64,000 bases of DNA from Curtobacterium sp. MCLR17_032 (GTDB taxonomy: Bacteria; Actinomycetota; Actinomycetes; Actinomycetales; Microbacteriaceae). The position numbers were made by a program, and so were the translations under genes. The DNA is taken from assembly GCF_003234795.2 (NCBI RefSeq), contig NZ_CP126268.1, positions 1,736,001-1,800,000 on the forward strand, written 5' to 3'. Shown here piece by piece: positions 50,640-58,905 of this stretch (positions are counted from its first letter, which is position 1; each line of letters begins with the position of its first letter). The notes beneath the pieces are model-generated. The model searched no databases, was not told the DNA's origin, and saw only the letters and a program-made list of their open reading frames with translations.

Positions 50640-50932
50640 AGGTCTTTCGCTTTCGGTACTGGAAGTGACAAGCTCAGTGAGCCCGTTGTCCCCCGGAGCG
50701 GGTGACCCAGCGTCTATGCGCGACCACCGCAGTTAGCCGTGGTGCAGGAGAATAAGCCCCGGTCACTGCGGCGAGTCGTTCTCTGCAGGTGCGGCAACGC
50801 CGGTCGTCTCGGAATTGCCTATTGGGTTCGTTATAGCGTCAGGCAAAGCCCCTCCTTGGTCCCCGCGGCGTTCGCCGCGGGCATCGCCCGCTACTAAAGG
50901 CCGCTGACACTCGAGGCCGCTGGCAATACGTG
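50640..50932. other. Intergenic stretch, promoter region of xis-int
   Basis: About 290 bases with no gene. It should hold the promoter of xis (TTGTCA on the minus strand near 50670 is one candidate -35). An 8-bp GC hairpin, CCCGCGGC-GTTC-GCCGCGGG, lies at 50862-50881. The N-terminal part of the methyltransferase remnant would be expected here, but I cannot read it. Confidence 0.4.
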
Positions 50933-51792
50933 AGACGCGAACGTCCCGCATCATCGGCAGCACGGCCAGCTCGACGGGTACCACGCCGAGTGGCCCAGGG
51001 AGGAGCCGCTCCGGGCGTTTCACACGACGAACTCGAAGACGCTCGCCGTCCCGGTCGAGGGCCGCGACGGGAAGGACGCACTCCAGACCGATGCTTCGCT
51101 GCGCACGCAGACGACACGGGCCGGAACTGCCCTCGCGCACGTGCCGGTCGTCTCTGAGATGTACGGCACGTCGACGGCACGCTCCATCACGCGGTCCGCC
51201 GGGACGTTCACAGCCGGCGGCAACCACCACGACCTCGTGATGACGAACCAGCGGAGCAACCGTGCCCATTCTGTTTGCGAACCGATGCCAACTGCGACGA
51301 CCGCAACTGGCGGCGGCCAGGCGCTGCTGCAGCCGTTCGCGACGCAGTTCCGCGATCAGGCGGACCGGAGCCCCGATCCGCAGAGGGATCTGCTGCGCAC
51401 GATCGTCGCCGACCAGCACGCCCTCGTGCATCGGATGAACACCGGGGGCGCATCCATGACGACGTCGCCCCTCGAGTCGCTGCGCATCCTGACCACGGCA
51501 GGGCACCAGGTGGTCTGCAACAGCCGTCACACCGGCGGCTCCCCCTCGGGATCTCCAGCAGGCCGAGGAGCTCGTCCCGGAAGTGCTGTTCCGGGTGTGC
51601 CAGCCGCACGAGGTCGCCGCCGGCATGGCGTTCCCGGCCGACTACCTTTGGCAGCCGCCGGACCGGTCGAGGCCGGTGTCGAACCGTGATGTCGTCAAGG
51701 CTGCCGGCAACGCGGTCAGGCCGCCAGCCGCCAGGTAACTCATCGCCGCCGGTGCCACGTCGATCGACGCGACCAACGCGGTCGCAGCGTGA
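50933..51792 (+). pseudogene. Decayed phage-type DNA cytosine-5 methyltransferase
   Basis: Three pieces of one protein are seen in two frames. Frame 3 (from 50933) gives DGYHAEWPREEPLRAFHTTN, LRTQTTRAGTALAHVPVVSE, FTAGGNHHDLVM and EPMPTATT, repeats typical of the variable region of actinophage C5 methyltransferases. Frame 1 (from ~51550) gives FRVCQPHEVAAGMAFPADYL and VKAAGNAVRPPAAR, the C-terminal motifs IX-X. A TAA at 51736 replaces a sense codon, and reading continues LIAAGATSIDATNAVAA to a TGA at 51792. The N-terminal SAM-binding and PC motifs are missing. It is a frameshifted, truncated and nonsense-mutated remnant. Confidence 0.75.
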
Positions 51793-51889
51793 GCGCGGCC
51801 GACGGATTTGTCCCGGTGGCCGCGACGAGAGGCACCTCTAATCAGCAGAGGAAGCAACCCGACCCGCACCGATGAATGGAAGGACCGAC

Positions 51890-52501
51890 ATGGGGTACCA
51901 GGTCTACGAAGACCCCAACCAGAGCTGGCGCTGGGCGGGGTACGCCGTCCCCGCCGAGTGCGACTGGGACGGCTGTGCCACCCGGATCGACCGTGGCCTC
52001 GCCTACAAGTGCGAGGACCACGGCGACTACGTCTTGATGCTCGACGGCGAGGAGATCACCTACGACCGCTACGCCGACGAACTCGACGCCGAAGAGGTCT
52101 GGCAGGAGCACGACGGCTTCGGGTCGTACTTCTGCCCGGACCACAAGGCGCGCACCGGCGAGCACACCGCCGTGCAGCCGAAGCCGGACTCGCTCGAGGG
52201 GAAGCGAACATCCTCACTGACGACTCCTGGGCCCCGTGGCGCAAGCAGCACGCCGCTCGCATCGGAGTCATGCGCGCCCAAGCCATGCTCCCCGCGGGTG
52301 CGGCCCAGTGAAGTACGTCCGCTGCCGCTGCCGCTCCTGCGTCGGCACCGGCTACCTCGACACCGAGCTCGGCGCCGACGACCCGCAGCGGTCGCCTGCA
52401 TCACCTGCTGCAGCTACGGCTGGTTCGACCTTGAAACCGGGAAGCCGGCCGACATCGAACCGCCCCTGTTCACCCTCACCGAGGAAGGGGTCCTCCAGTG
52501 A
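51890..52501 (+). pseudogene. Island gene cluster with frame changes (acidic protein and zinc-ribbon protein)
   Basis: ATG 51890 has a good AAGGA site and opens MGYQVYEDPNQSWRWAGYAV, then ECDWDGCATRIDRGLAYKCED with four Cys, plausible to about residue 105. Beyond ~52200 the open frame changes character. In frame 1, LTDDSWAPWRKQHAARIGVM ends at 52311. In frame 3 a GTG at 52308 starts KYVRCRCRSCVGTGYLDTE, and its continuation VACITCCSYGWFDLETGKPA is back in frame 2, ending at 52501. So at least two small genes exist here with two frame changes. The second was a CxC/CxxC zinc-ribbon-like protein. GTGA junctions suggest a former operon. Confidence 0.55.
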
Positions 52502-52749
52502 CCATGCACACCATCGCCGCCAAATCACGCACAGCCCCAATCACCCCTGCGCTGCGGAAGCGCATCGTCCCACACGACAACATCTTGAGCACGGACTACT
52601 CCCGCACGGGGAAGCTCGCCCAGCGCCTGAAGGATCTCAACAGCTGGGCCAACCGCGGCTATGAGCTCCGCCACACCCACGTCTTCACCCACGACGACAG
52701 CGAGATCTACGTCGACGACCTCGAGAAGGATCTCGACGACCCGCGCTGA
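52498..52749 (+). CDS. Small hypothetical island protein
   Basis: An 83-residue protein with a GTG start overlapping the previous stop (GTGA). It is basic at the front and acidic at the end (YVDDLEKDLDDPR), with LAQRLKDLNSWANRGYELRHTHVF in between. No family was recognised. Its stop is two bases from the convergent CoiA-like gene. Confidence 0.55.
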   Translation: MTMHTIAAKSRTAPITPALRKRIVPHDNILSTDYSRTGKLAQRLKDLNSWANRGYELRHTHVFTHDDSEIYVDDLEKDLDDPR

Positions 52750-52751
52750 CC

Positions 52752-53921
52752 CTAGGGGAGCCGATCAGCGTAGATCGGCCCCGACGCCGTGCCGAAGGTG
52801 TTGAACCGGACGGCGTCGCCGGACTCGTTCCGTTCCGCCGGGGACGCCGTCCCCTGGACCGGCGGCGGCGAGCATCGTCCGTTCCCGACATCGACGCACA
52901 GGTGCTCGACCGCGGTCACCCTCGGATCGAGCGGTATCCGCGTCAGCGGCACCGGGACCGCGTACGAGGACCAGTTGCGGTACTTCGCAACGATGAAGCC
53001 GTCGCCCAGATGCCACCGGCAGCGGGGGCAGTGCTGCGCTGTGTAGTCGGTGTTCGTCGTCTTGCTGTGCGCCGCCCGGTACTCCGTCGCCGGCGGCAAC
53101 GAGCTCGCAGCGAACGCCTTCCGTACCTCTGCCTGGAAGACCAACTCCGGTCGGTCCCGCACCCAGGTCGGGTACCTCGAACCGAACGACACCGTACCGA
53201 CCTGGCCGCATCGGGTCTGCAGCTGCACCCCACCGAGCCACCAGAACGAGAACCACGCACCGCAGCGCTCGTTGTGGCACTTCGACATCGCCGTGACGAT
53301 CTCGACCGCCTCGACCACCGCTTCGTACCGGAGCCGGATCTCACTGCGAAACCACCGCGTCAGCGCAGTGCGCATCGAGACGAACTCGCGCCCCTGCGCC
53401 AGTCCGACAGGCATGTCCATCTGCAGCGCGTCCGCTGTCCCGCGCAAGTTCCACAGGCCCCGATCGCGGTTCTTCGGCCCGACCAGCCACACGCACTCCA
53501 CGCGGGCGGCTCCGTACCGAGCCGTCCGACGAGCGAAGTCCTCCGGCGTCTGACTGGCCCACTGCACCTCGATAGCGACAGAAGGCACCCCCGGCTTGGA
53601 GACAAGGACGTCAGCGATCCACGAACGGTCCGGCGCCGGCGCTTCGACGATCGCCTCCCAGCCGTGCTCGCGAGCCACCTCCGCGACCAGTGCTTTCGCC
53701 GCCAAGTGCTCACGCGACTCCGGCCCGCCCTCATGCAGCTCGCAGCTGACTGCCTTGTGCCGGAAGTACCGGGTGCCGGCACGCTCCACCGGCACGCCGG
53801 GTTCCCCGCACGACATCACCAGACCGCGATCCCGGTACGTCGCCCGCACCTGCGCCCACGCCTCATCACCGAGCCCCCACGACTCGACACGTTCCCCACC
53901 CCACAGGGCAACCAGCGGCAC
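52752..53921 (-). CDS. CoiA-like PD-(D/E)XK nuclease with zinc ribbons
   Basis: A 389-residue protein. Residues ~68-150 match the CoiA nuclease-like domain: SREHLAAKALVAEVAREHGW, SWIADVLVSKPG, SVAIEVQWASQTPEDFARRT, with the acidic Asp and Glu-x-Gln typical of the fold. The C-terminal half has Cys pairs CHNERCGAW and CPRCRWH, likely zinc-binding. CoiA proteins take part in processing of incoming DNA in competence, but many actinobacterial and mobile-element homologues stand alone. It sits in the island with no competence genes nearby, so a role in DNA transfer or defence is possible. Confidence 0.75.
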   Translation of the reverse strand: MPLVALWGGERVESWGLGDEAWAQVRATYRDRGLVMSCGEPGVPVERAGTRYFRHKAVSCELHEGGPESREHLAAKALVAEVAREHGWEAIVEAPAPDRSWIADVLVSKPGVPSVAIEVQWASQTPEDFARRTARYGAARVECVWLVGPKNRDRGLWNLRGTADALQMDMPVGLAQGREFVSMRTALTRWFRSEIRLRYEAVVEAVEIVTAMSKCHNERCGAWFSFWWLGGVQLQTRCGQVGTVSFGSRYPTWVRDRPELVFQAEVRKAFAASSLPPATEYRAAHSKTTNTDYTAQHCPRCRWHLGDGFIVAKYRNWSSYAVPVPLTRIPLDPRVTAVEHLCVDVGNGRCSPPPVQGTASPAERNESGDAVRFNTFGTASGPIYADRLP

Positions 53922-54107
53922 AGCAGCTCCTCATCGGGCCGACGCCCACGCACGCGATCCTGCTGCACCCCAACCGTCATCGTCCAGCAGCACCCCCGCC
54001 CGCCACCTTCGAGCCGGAAAGCCCGCGCGACACGCACACCACACCCGCCACCGAGCCCCACCCGGGTAAATTCGCCCTAGCGAGCGAGGGGCCCGACCAT
54101 CACGAAG

Positions 54108-54551
54108 TTGCTCAACTACGCCGACGTCGCGAAGGCCCTCAACGTCTCGATCGAGACCGTGTGGGCCTACGCCGTCCGCGACGCCGACTTCCCCACCCGT
54201 GTGAACCAGGAGCGCTCGCCGCTGTTCCTCGCGGAGCACGTCGACGAGTACCGCTGGCAGAGGCGGGAACGCGCTCGTGGACGCGCCGGCCACCCGCCAG
54301 GCGTCCAGGACGCCTCTGGACGGGTTTCTACGGGCCGAACGGCCGGCGACCGCATCAGACGGCTTATGGACGCTCCCGACGCGCCAGTGGGCGACGTACG
54401 GGCGTTGGCGGGTCTCCTGGGTCTTGAGGTGCCGGCGCTCCGGTACCGCTTGCGCGGTCAGACGCGGTGGAAGCCGGCAGAGCTGAAGACGATCGCGCGC
54501 GTGTTCCGGGTATCGATCGACGAGCTCACGGGCACGCTCGAGCTCGTCTGA
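54108..54551 (+). CDS. HTH-containing hypothetical protein
   Basis: A 147-residue protein with two helix-turn-helix-like parts: LNYADVAKALNVSIETVWAYAVRDADFPTR at the start (AlpA/HTH_17-like) and DVRALAGLLGLEVPALRYRL with LKTIARVFRVSIDELTG at the end (XRE-like). TTG at 54108 is the first listed start, but the ATC at 54099 has a better-placed GAGGGG and gives a natural MTKLLNYADV. It may be an island regulator. It ends 14 bases before the next ORF. Confidence 0.55.
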   Translation: MLNYADVAKALNVSIETVWAYAVRDADFPTRVNQERSPLFLAEHVDEYRWQRRERARGRAGHPPGVQDASGRVSTGRTAGDRIRRLMDAPDAPVGDVRALAGLLGLEVPALRYRLRGQTRWKPAELKTIARVFRVSIDELTGTLELV

Positions 54552-54565
54552 GCGAGAGACTCCAC

Positions 54566-54805
54566 ATGGCGCGCGTTCAGGTGAACCAGCGGGAGCTCCG
54601 CAAGCTCATGGAGCAGATCGCCCGGCAGCTCGAGGACGCTGACCGCAGCTTCCGGGAGACGCACACCGGGCTCCCCGTGCATGTCGTCCGTGCCGACGTC
54701 GGCGACGCGTTGCCGTCGGGCATCCAGCTCTCGCCAGAAGCTCTCGACGACTACGTCGCCGCGGTGTCCGCCGATCAGCCGTTCGAGTTCCGCCTAGGCG
54801 GGTAG
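54566..54805 (+). CDS. Small hypothetical protein
   Basis: A 79-residue protein, helical at the front (LRKLMEQIARQLEDADRSF) and acidic at the end. No family was recognised. The ATG at 54566 follows a GAGCGAGAG stretch. It overlaps the convergent gene by 12 bases. Likely co-transcribed with the HTH gene upstream. Confidence 0.5.
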   Translation: MARVQVNQRELRKLMEQIARQLEDADRSFRETHTGLPVHVVRADVGDALPSGIQLSPEALDDYVAAVSADQPFEFRLGG

Positions 54806-55715
54806 CTGCAGGAGCAGCTGGAATGCGTGCTGCGTCAGTTCGGAACCGAGTTCGCCGGCCATCGCCGTGCCGATGGCGAGACCGAGCTTCGTCACGATCC
54901 CGCGCACCGCGCCTGGGCGGGCCTGCCCGTCGACTTCCGCGCGTAGCTCCTCCACCGTGGTCGCAAGTTCCGCACGCGCCTGCTCGTCCTCGACGTGCTG
55001 CAGTCGGCCGGAAATCTCGTCGACGAGCTCGCGCGCCTGGTCCTGCCACCCCGATGTTGATGGTCTGCTGCACGTGCTGGCTGTTCTGCGCCACGTTCGC
55101 CGGCGCGTGGAAGTGGTTCGTGTAGGTCGCCGATCCGGGGGACTCATCGTGTGTCGGCTCGTGCACGGACTTCCCCTGCTCGACGATCCACCGCCCCTTC
55201 GCCATCGGCTCCGGCCGCAGCGGGTCCGGCCGCTGATCCGCCATCGGCCCCTTGATGAAGCGCCCCTCGTGCAGCCACTTGCCGGTCTGCTCGAGATCCT
55301 CCTGCGTGTACGGCATCCCGAGGTAGTTCGCCCCCGACCTCAGGAAGTCATCCGAGGTGGGTGAGCCGCCGGCGTCGTCCTGGTCGACAACCCACACGAG
55401 GTACTCGTCGCGCATCCGCTGCCGACGTGCCCGCACGTTGCCCCTGGCGGTCTCCAACGCCGACCACGCGTCCTTCCCCTGCGCCGTCGGCCGAGCGCTC
55501 CACCCGCCACTGAACCGCCAATCGACCGTCACGTAGCCGGCTCCCTCCAACTCCCGGACACGCTCGCGCAGATCCCGCGCCGACGCGTGGTCTGATTCCG
55601 AGCCGAGGAGATCCTGCGGGAGCGCCTGCGGGTTCGTGCTCCGCTCGCCAGCAGCGGCGATGATCCGGCCGAGCACGTCGAGCCGGCGGAGATCCTCGGG
55701 GGAGTGTTCAGCCAT
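54794..55715 (-). pseudogene. Helical/coiled-coil island protein split by a one-base indel
   Basis: The N-terminal ~220 residues, MAEHSPEDLRRLDVLGRI to THDESPGSATYTNHFHAPAN and VAQNSQHVQQTINI, read in one frame. The C-terminal part, GWQDQARELVDEISGRLQHV, then DEQARAELATTVEELRAEVD, is in another. The change falls in a C run of four at 55049-55052; removing one base would join them. It may be a real frameshift, a phase-variable tract or a sequence error. The front looks like a winged helix, the back a coiled coil. The AQNSQ-type linker is common in accessory proteins, but no function can be given. Confidence 0.7.
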
Positions 55716-55791
55716 GCCAGGACAGTACCCAGCAGAGGTGACATCACGCCCCTGAGCCGAAGCACGGAGCTCCCCGGGCACCATCCGCAGA

Positions 55792-55917
55792 ATGACGCCC
55801 GGCGATCCGACCTGGACAGCAGCGGTCGGCTGGGTCGCCGAGGGGCTCTCTGAATCCGAGCTACCGACTCACGACGGCGATGATGAGCCGCAGGACACCG
55901 CACCGGCGGATGCTTGA
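55792..55917 (+). CDS. Short acidic peptide upstream of an island gene
   Basis: A 41-residue ORF, MTPGDPTWTAAVGWVAEGLS, ending in an Asp/Glu/Pro-rich tail. It stops three bases before the next ATG at 55921. Codon use fits coding sequence, but the ribosome site is weak. It could be a leader peptide. Confidence 0.35.
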   Translation: MTPGDPTWTAAVGWVAEGLSESELPTHDGDDEPQDTAPADA

Positions 55918-55920
55918 CGC

Positions 55921-56867
55921 ATGAGCAACCCACCCGAGGAACGTCCGCTCGAGCGGATGGCGCGCGCGATCGTCGCATGCCACCTGGACACCCTCGTCGA
56001 GCGCAGCGACGATGGCACGGCGCCCGGCCAACCTGACGGGTTGATCTACCTCCCCGACGGCACGTACGCGCGCCTCGAAGTGGGTAGCGACCACGACGTT
56101 GCCTACGCCCGGCTCTCCGACGCACTCGAGCGTCAGGGTGAGCTGATCGCCATCGACCCCGCATCCCCAAGCTGGTACGTCTCGCTGCACCACGGCAGCC
56201 GACTCAAGCGCATCCGCCAGCGGGTCCCCGAGATCCTGCAAGAGCTCCCGCCCGCCGAGTTCGTCGAGGGAGTCGTTCCCGCGGACACCTGGGCCGCCGG
56301 CCCCGACCACGTGCAACGACTCGACGAGCTCGCGGAGCTCGGCGTCGCCTACCTCGCCGCATACCCCGACCGGTCGGGACTGATCGGCTTCGGCACCAAG
56401 GGCTGGAACAGCTGGCAGGACCCGATCACGGTCGCCGCCTGGATCTCGCGCGTCCTCGACCGTGAGGCCGACGTCGCCGACAAGCTGCAGCGCCACGGCG
56501 GACGCGAACGTCACGCACTCATCTGGGCCACGCTCGGCAGCACGTGGGCCGTCAGCAACGCCCTCAACTGGCATAAGGACGCACCACCCCTCCGGAAGCC
56601 CATCGGCCCGGAGATCGACGAGGAGTTCTGGGACCTACTGCTCGGTCCGCAGGACCAGCGGCCCCAGCCGGCCCCGCTGCCCGACCCGTCCTCCCAGAAC
56701 CGATCACACACCTATGGCTCGCCAGCACCCTCTCCGGTCGCGGAGCCCTGCACCAAAGCCCCGACGGCGGATGGGAGCGAACCCACTGGCGCACCCCGCA
56801 GCACGAAGACGACATCGACGCCGCAATAGGCCCAGCGCACACGTCCCTGGAAGACTTGACGCAATGA
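55921..56867 (+). pseudogene. Conserved hypothetical island protein with a 3' frameshift
   Basis: The first ~255 residues (from MSNPPEERPLERMARAIVAC) are a consistent soluble protein, with ARLEVGSDHDVAYARLSDAL and LIGFGTKGWNSWQDPITVAA. After about base 56690 the open frame becomes a Pro/Ser/Thr string ending at 56829. The neighbouring frame gives ITHLWLASTLSGRGALHQSP, then DGGWERTHWRTPQHEDDIDA, and ends at 56867, overlapping the next start (ATGA). This is the better C-terminus, so one frame change has occurred. No family was recognised. Confidence 0.65.
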
Positions 56868-57313
56868 CCGGACCGATCACGTGGGAGCAGCCGGCGATGG
56901 TCATGCACCACGGCCGCCGACGACCCAACTACGGCGACGACGACCGGTTCAACGCCGAGTGGTGGGGGGAACACGGCAACTTCACCCCACCCGACTACCA
57001 GTGGCGCTCCTACCGCCGAGACGGACAAGAGATCGCCCGAGCGCTGCTCGTCCTCAGCTTCACAAGCCACACCCCCGACCACGCCGGCCCAGCACTGCTC
57101 ATCTGGAACTTCGAAGTCCGCCGCGACCTCCAGCGCACCGGAGAGCACATCGGCACCGAGCTCGTCCAAGCGCTCGCCGCGGAGTACCCGGACCGTGAGA
57201 TTTACAGCGGCCCAACCCCGCAGTCGATGCCGTTCTGGAAGCGGTTCGGATGGCCGATGTGCGACTGCGAAGACTGCTTCGGCCGCAACCTCGTCGTTCG
57301 CCGCCCGGCCTAG
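56864..57313 (+). CDS. GNAT-like N-acetyltransferase
   Basis: A 149-residue protein with GNAT features in its C-terminal half: LLIWNFEVRRDLQRTGEHIG, containing the acetyl-CoA pyrophosphate-loop-like R-x-x-x-G pattern, and PQSMPFWKRFGW for the last strand. GNAT enzymes transfer acetyl groups to amines. The acceptor is unknown. A CDCEDC cysteine cluster sits near the end. It overlaps the previous gene by four bases. Confidence 0.7.
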   Translation: MTGPITWEQPAMVMHHGRRRPNYGDDDRFNAEWWGEHGNFTPPDYQWRSYRRDGQEIARALLVLSFTSHTPDHAGPALLIWNFEVRRDLQRTGEHIGTELVQALAAEYPDREIYSGPTPQSMPFWKRFGWPMCDCEDCFGRNLVVRRPA

Positions 57314-57322
57314 TCGTACGCC

Positions 57323-57505
57323 ATGCACGACGCAGACCGAGACGCGCAGCAGTGGCTGACAGTCGACGAGCTCGCAGCACGACGCCGTGAGCTCGTGCGT
57401 CAGTACGACCGCGAGCTCCGCAGCGCCGAGCCCGTCCCTGAACGCGTCGCGGCGCTCTGGGCCGAGGCGGACGCAATCGCGGCAGTGCAACGGGGCCGGT
57501 GCTAA
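57323..57505 (+). CDS. 60-residue hypothetical protein
   Basis: A short, charged, helical protein (LTVDELAARRRELVRQYDRE) starting nine bases after the GNAT gene. Codon composition is typical of coding sequence. There is no strong ribosome site and no known family. Confidence 0.45.
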   Translation: MHDADRDAQQWLTVDELAARRRELVRQYDRELRSAEPVPERVAALWAEADAIAAVQRGRC

Positions 57506-57558
57506 CACACGGGGATGCAGCCCAGCCGAGCTGGCGGACCGGTAGCTAAGCTCACCTC

Positions 57559-57879
57559 GTGAACGACGGAGACACCTCACTGCCAGTCCTCTTGGCGTCG
57601 GCCGCGGTGAGCGTCTGCGACACCTGGCCCGACCCCGAGAAGCGCCGCGAGCAGCTACTCGCTGTCTGGGCGCAGCTCGGCTCAGACCCCGATCTGCTCC
57701 TAGCTGCAGCGGGAGAGGTAGCTGCACTCCCGCAGCCCCTCTCGGATGCAGTTGACGAGATCGAGCGGAAGGCGCGTATCCGCGAGCTTCTCGGAGCCCG
57801 ATCGCCGGAGGACGAGTTGCTCTCGATGCTCGATGCGCGAGCGCTGCTCGAACGGCTCGCCCGCGAGCAGGCTGAGTAA
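57559..57879 (+). CDS. 106-residue hypothetical protein
   Basis: A helical, acidic protein (LGSDPDLLLAAAGEVAALPQ, then DAVDEIERKARIRELL) starting with GTG at 57559. No signal, membrane helix or family was recognised. It is followed by 86 bases without a gene before the convergent nuclease-like gene. Confidence 0.5.
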   Translation: MNDGDTSLPVLLASAAVSVCDTWPDPEKRREQLLAVWAQLGSDPDLLLAAAGEVAALPQPLSDAVDEIERKARIRELLGARSPEDELLSMLDARALLERLAREQAE

Positions 57880-57965
57880 GGCGCTCCACCCGCCCGCTGT
57901 AGGGTCCGTCACGATGTGGCGTTGGGCGTCTGCAAAGGCCGAGACCTGATCGTACGACGGTCGGC

Positions 57966-58445
57966 CTAGCTGGGAAACAGTCTCGGAGCGCGCTCGCGCA
58001 GCAGGTACCGCTCCATGTCGCTCTGCAGCAGCGGCACGCCTTCCCTCTGCGGGGTCGACTGGTCGGTGTACCAGTAGAGCCGGCGCACTCCGCCGGCGGT
58101 GTGCTGCTGCGCAACCTGCCGGGCATCCGCAGTGGTGAAGAGCCACACCCGGTCCGCCTCCAACGACGTGAAGGCGAGCAGTTGAGCTGGGGTGTCGTGC
58201 GGGAAGTTCCACCCGATCGCCAGCCGTCCCCGTCCGCCGGCGGGCGTGCTGCGCTCCACGGTCTTCACCTGCATCGTGGTCGCCGCTCCGGTCGCTGGCG
58301 CGTAGACGACCAGGTCGATTCCCGCATCGGTCGTCAGACGCGCGCTGTCGATGCCCAGCTTGAGCAGCTGGTACTGCACCAGCAGCTCGCCGGCGGCACC
58401 GATGTGCTGCGTTGTGCGGCGTTTCTGCGGGGGCTCGAGCGTCAC
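57966..58445 (-). CDS. Small PD-(D/E)XK nuclease-like protein
   Basis: A 159-residue protein with the Holliday-resolvase/Mrr-like core: GAAGELLVQYQLLKLGIDSA (Glu), TTDAGIDLVVYAP (Asp) and TTMQVKTVERS (Q-x-K), the usual E-D-QxK order of this nuclease superfamily. Past the core it ends in a basic helical tail. It starts with GTG at 58445, ten bases after lsr2, and is probably co-transcribed with it. Its target is unknown; such proteins occur as restriction or mobile-element nucleases. Confidence 0.65.
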   Translation of the reverse strand: MTLEPPQKRRTTQHIGAAGELLVQYQLLKLGIDSARLTTDAGIDLVVYAPATGAATTMQVKTVERSTPAGGRGRLAIGWNFPHDTPAQLLAFTSLEADRVWLFTTADARQVAQQHTAGGVRRLYWYTDQSTPQREGVPLLQSDMERYLLRERAPRLFPS

Positions 58446-58455
58446 CGGGAGGCGT

Positions 58456-58797
58456 TCACTGTGCTGCAGCGTAGGCGTCGCGCACGGCCTGGCTGATGCG
58501 TCCGGGTGCAGCAACCTCGAGACCGTTCGCTGCGGCCCACTCGCGGATCTTCGCCAGTTCGTCGGGGTCCGTGCGCCCAGAGGAACTCGTGCGGGTCCGG
58601 GTCGATCGACCGGTGGTCTTCCGAGCTGCGGCGAGGTGATCCGCATACGCCCCACGGGTCTTGTCGGCATTCTCGTTCGTCAAGTCGATCTCGTACACGG
58701 ACCCGTCGAAGCCGAACTGAACGGTCTTTCCCGAGCCATCTTCGATCGTCTCGCCAGTGAGGTCGTCAACAAGGGTGGTGGTAATTTTCTGGGCCAT
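58456..58797 (-). CDS. lsr2: Lsr2-family nucleoid silencer
   Basis: A 113-residue Lsr2 protein: MAQKITTTLVDDLTGETIED, then VQFGFDGSVYEIDLTNENAD form the N-terminal dimer domain, and a basic linker leads to the DNA-binding end REWAAANGLEVAAPGRISQAV. The AT-hook-like RGR is replaced by PGR. Lsr2 binds AT-rich foreign DNA and silences it. A copy inside the island could silence the island's own genes. ATG 58797 is the family start; an upstream ATG at 58836 is rejected. Confidence 0.9.
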   Translation of the reverse strand: MAQKITTTLVDDLTGETIEDGSGKTVQFGFDGSVYEIDLTNENADKTRGAYADHLAAARKTTGRSTRTRTSSSGRTDPDELAKIREWAAANGLEVAAPGRISQAVRDAYAAAQ

Positions 58798-58905
58798 GCT
58801 GCCCCAATACCGAGGTTCGTCGGCAGCATCCCACACCTGCTGCCGTCTTGCGCGAAGCCGCGGCTGTCGGGACCGGTTCGTAGGCTTGTCGTGGAGAGGA
58901 GCTCA
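58798..58905. promoter_or_regulatory. Divergent promoter region between lsr2 and the large nuclease gene
   Basis: A 108-base gap between divergent starts. The plus-strand gene has a good GAGAGGAG site before its ATG. AT-rich bases (GTAATTTTCT) lie at the lsr2 start. No clear hexamer pairs stand out. Confidence 0.35.

Noticed and set aside
50763..51626. 287-residue minus-strand open frame in the island
   Set aside because: Lies antisense to the methyltransferase remnant, which gives recognisable motifs; the minus frame does not.
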